Shown here in pieces: positions 56,891-57,505 of a DNA stretch of 57,505 nt. This stretch comes from Rhodanobacteraceae bacterium. Lineage in GTDB: Bacteria > Pseudomonadota > Gammaproteobacteria > Xanthomonadales > Xanthomonadaceae. The stretch is taken from positions 1 to 57,505 of the forward strand of contig JACKOX010000021.1 of NCBI GenBank assembly GCA_024233975.1, read 5' to 3'. The notes beneath the pieces are model-generated. The model did not search any database and was not told the DNA's origin. It saw nothing but the letters and a program-made list of their open reading frames with translations. Both the position numbers and the translations under genes were made by a program. Position 1 is the first letter of the stretch. Every line of letters begins with the position of its first letter.

Positions 56891-57505
56891 ATGCTCAACT
56901 CGCTGCGTTTGATCTGTATCGCCGGCCTTGCGCTGTTCGCCACTGCTTTCGCGCTGACCTTCTTGTCGCCGATCCACTACGAGCGGGCGGCGAAGTCCTA
57001 CATCCAGTCGAAGATCGAGTCGGAGCTGCGCGAGCGGATGCCATCGTTCGAGGGACACCCGCGACTGGCCGGCGCTGCCAAACTGTTGAGCGACCGCTAT
57101 GGCGAGGAAGCTGCGGCACTCACCAAGACGGCAGGATCAGCGCTCAGCCGCAAGATCGCCGACATCATCGGCGACCTGCAGAACGCTGACTGCACCTGCC
57201 GATCGGTACTGCGGCAACGGGTGGACGCCACGCTGCTGGCCAGCGCCAGCACGCTGAAGGCCTTGCAGGAAAAACTGGTGCCCATCGTGCAGGGCCAATA
57301 CGCGCGCATCGTTGGCGAGCTGATCCACGAGCTGCGCCTGTTCACTGGGATGAACCTTCTGCTGTTCCTGCTGCTGTCCGTAGCGCTGTTCGTCAAACCT
57401 GCAGCACGTCGCCACCTCGTGCTGCCGGTGGCACTGATGCTGCTGGCCACGGCGATCTGCCTGTACTTCTATCTGTTCCAGCAGAACTGGTTTTTCAACA
57501 TCCTG
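56891..57505 (+). CDS. Membrane protein, cut by the window end
   Basis: The frame is open from the ATG 56891 (GGGGGA 4 nt upstream) to the last base, 205 codons, with no stop yet. One helix (about 7-26) leads to a helical periplasmic-type domain (about 28-150, with a Cys pair DCTC at 101/103), followed by two more helices (about 152-168 and 175-196, LPVALMLLATAICLYFYLF). I do not recognise the family. The GC content returns to the normal high level here, so the low-GC stretch ends just before it. Confidence 0.75.
   Translation, partial: MLNSLRLICIAGLALFATAFALTFLSPIHYERAAKSYIQSKIESELRERMPSFEGHPRLAGAAKLLSDRYGEEAAALTKTAGSALSRKIADIIGDLQNADCTCRSVLRQRVDATLLASASTLKALQEKLVPIVQGQYARIVGELIHELRLFTGMNLLLFLLLSVALFVKPAARRHLVLPVALMLLATAICLYFYLFQQNWFFNIL

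Noticed and set aside
1..57505. tRNA, rRNA, CRISPR arrays, insertion sequences, prophage genes
   Set aside because: I looked for CCA-ended cloverleaf-like segments, regularly spaced repeats and transposase or integrase motifs and saw none; absence by eye is not proof, and a tRNA or Rfam scan would settle it.

Overview
The window is GC-rich, gene-dense chromosomal DNA from a gammaproteobacterium. It probably belongs to the Lysobacterales (Xanthomonadales). The reasons are the housekeeping set (PlsB, FadI, Rep, oligopeptidase A, Tdk, exonuclease III), the TPR-sulfotransferase and CadC-like TPR regulators, and several large secreted beta-sandwich proteins that end in an IF-x-GDGFE-like tail. I see no rRNA, tRNA, CRISPR array, transposase or prophage genes. 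Most of the window looks like ordinary core genome; only about 55.8-56.9 kb is compositionally different.

Layout. 0-10 kb: two secreted adhesin-like proteins facing a shared terminator, a TPR-sulfotransferase, a GlxA-type regulator with a small exported protein, and a large exported PKD/HEXXH putative protease. 10-17.6 kb: a kinase-like phosphotransferase overlapping an acyl-CoA dehydrogenase, two tiny membrane proteins (one frameshifted), a cyclic-nucleotide-binding patatin lipase divergent from oligopeptidase A, and an OmpA-type lipoprotein. 17.6-24.8 kb: GNAT / threonine aldolase / cytochrome b561, then a five-gene envelope operon (RHH-like protein, PspA, YqiJ/NfeD-like, flotillin, small acidic protein) with a good sigma-70 promoter overlapped by an inverted repeat, divergent from exonuclease III. 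24.8-34.6 kb: diguanylate cyclase, S9 dipeptidyl peptidase, two SDRs, a saccharopine-dehydrogenase-like enzyme and a large beta-helix secreted protein. 34.7-42.6 kb: a methanethiol methyltransferase (MddA type) coupled to a 37-aa ORF, a CadC-like TPR regulator, a GNAT, a REP-like element, an unknown protein, an LpxL-like acyltransferase, FadI and a VOC protein. 42.7-57.5 kb: an ECF-like sigma factor with a permease, Tdk, Rep, an e(P4)-like phosphatase, a candidate sRNA, a lipoprotein, PlsB, a DUF4328 protein, a hemolysin III protein, the ohrR-ohr-DUF1304 peroxide cluster, a YbjQ pair, a lipoprotein in low-GC DNA, and a membrane protein cut by the window end.

Recurring themes are lipid and acyl metabolism (ACAD/kinase pair, FadI, SDRs, patatin, PlsB, LpxL-like), envelope maintenance (PspA/flotillin, OmpA lipoprotein, other lipoproteins) and secreted surface proteins with a shared C-terminal signature. 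Several genes without a Shine-Dalgarno sequence have a -10-like hexamer exactly 6 nt before the ATG, which suggests leaderless mRNAs. The observations I rate highest are the candidate sRNA near 48.4-48.5 kb, which presents CAAGGATG in a hairpin loop (a CsrA/RsmA-type site), the C-terminal tag, and the PspA-flotillin operon with its operator-like repeat.
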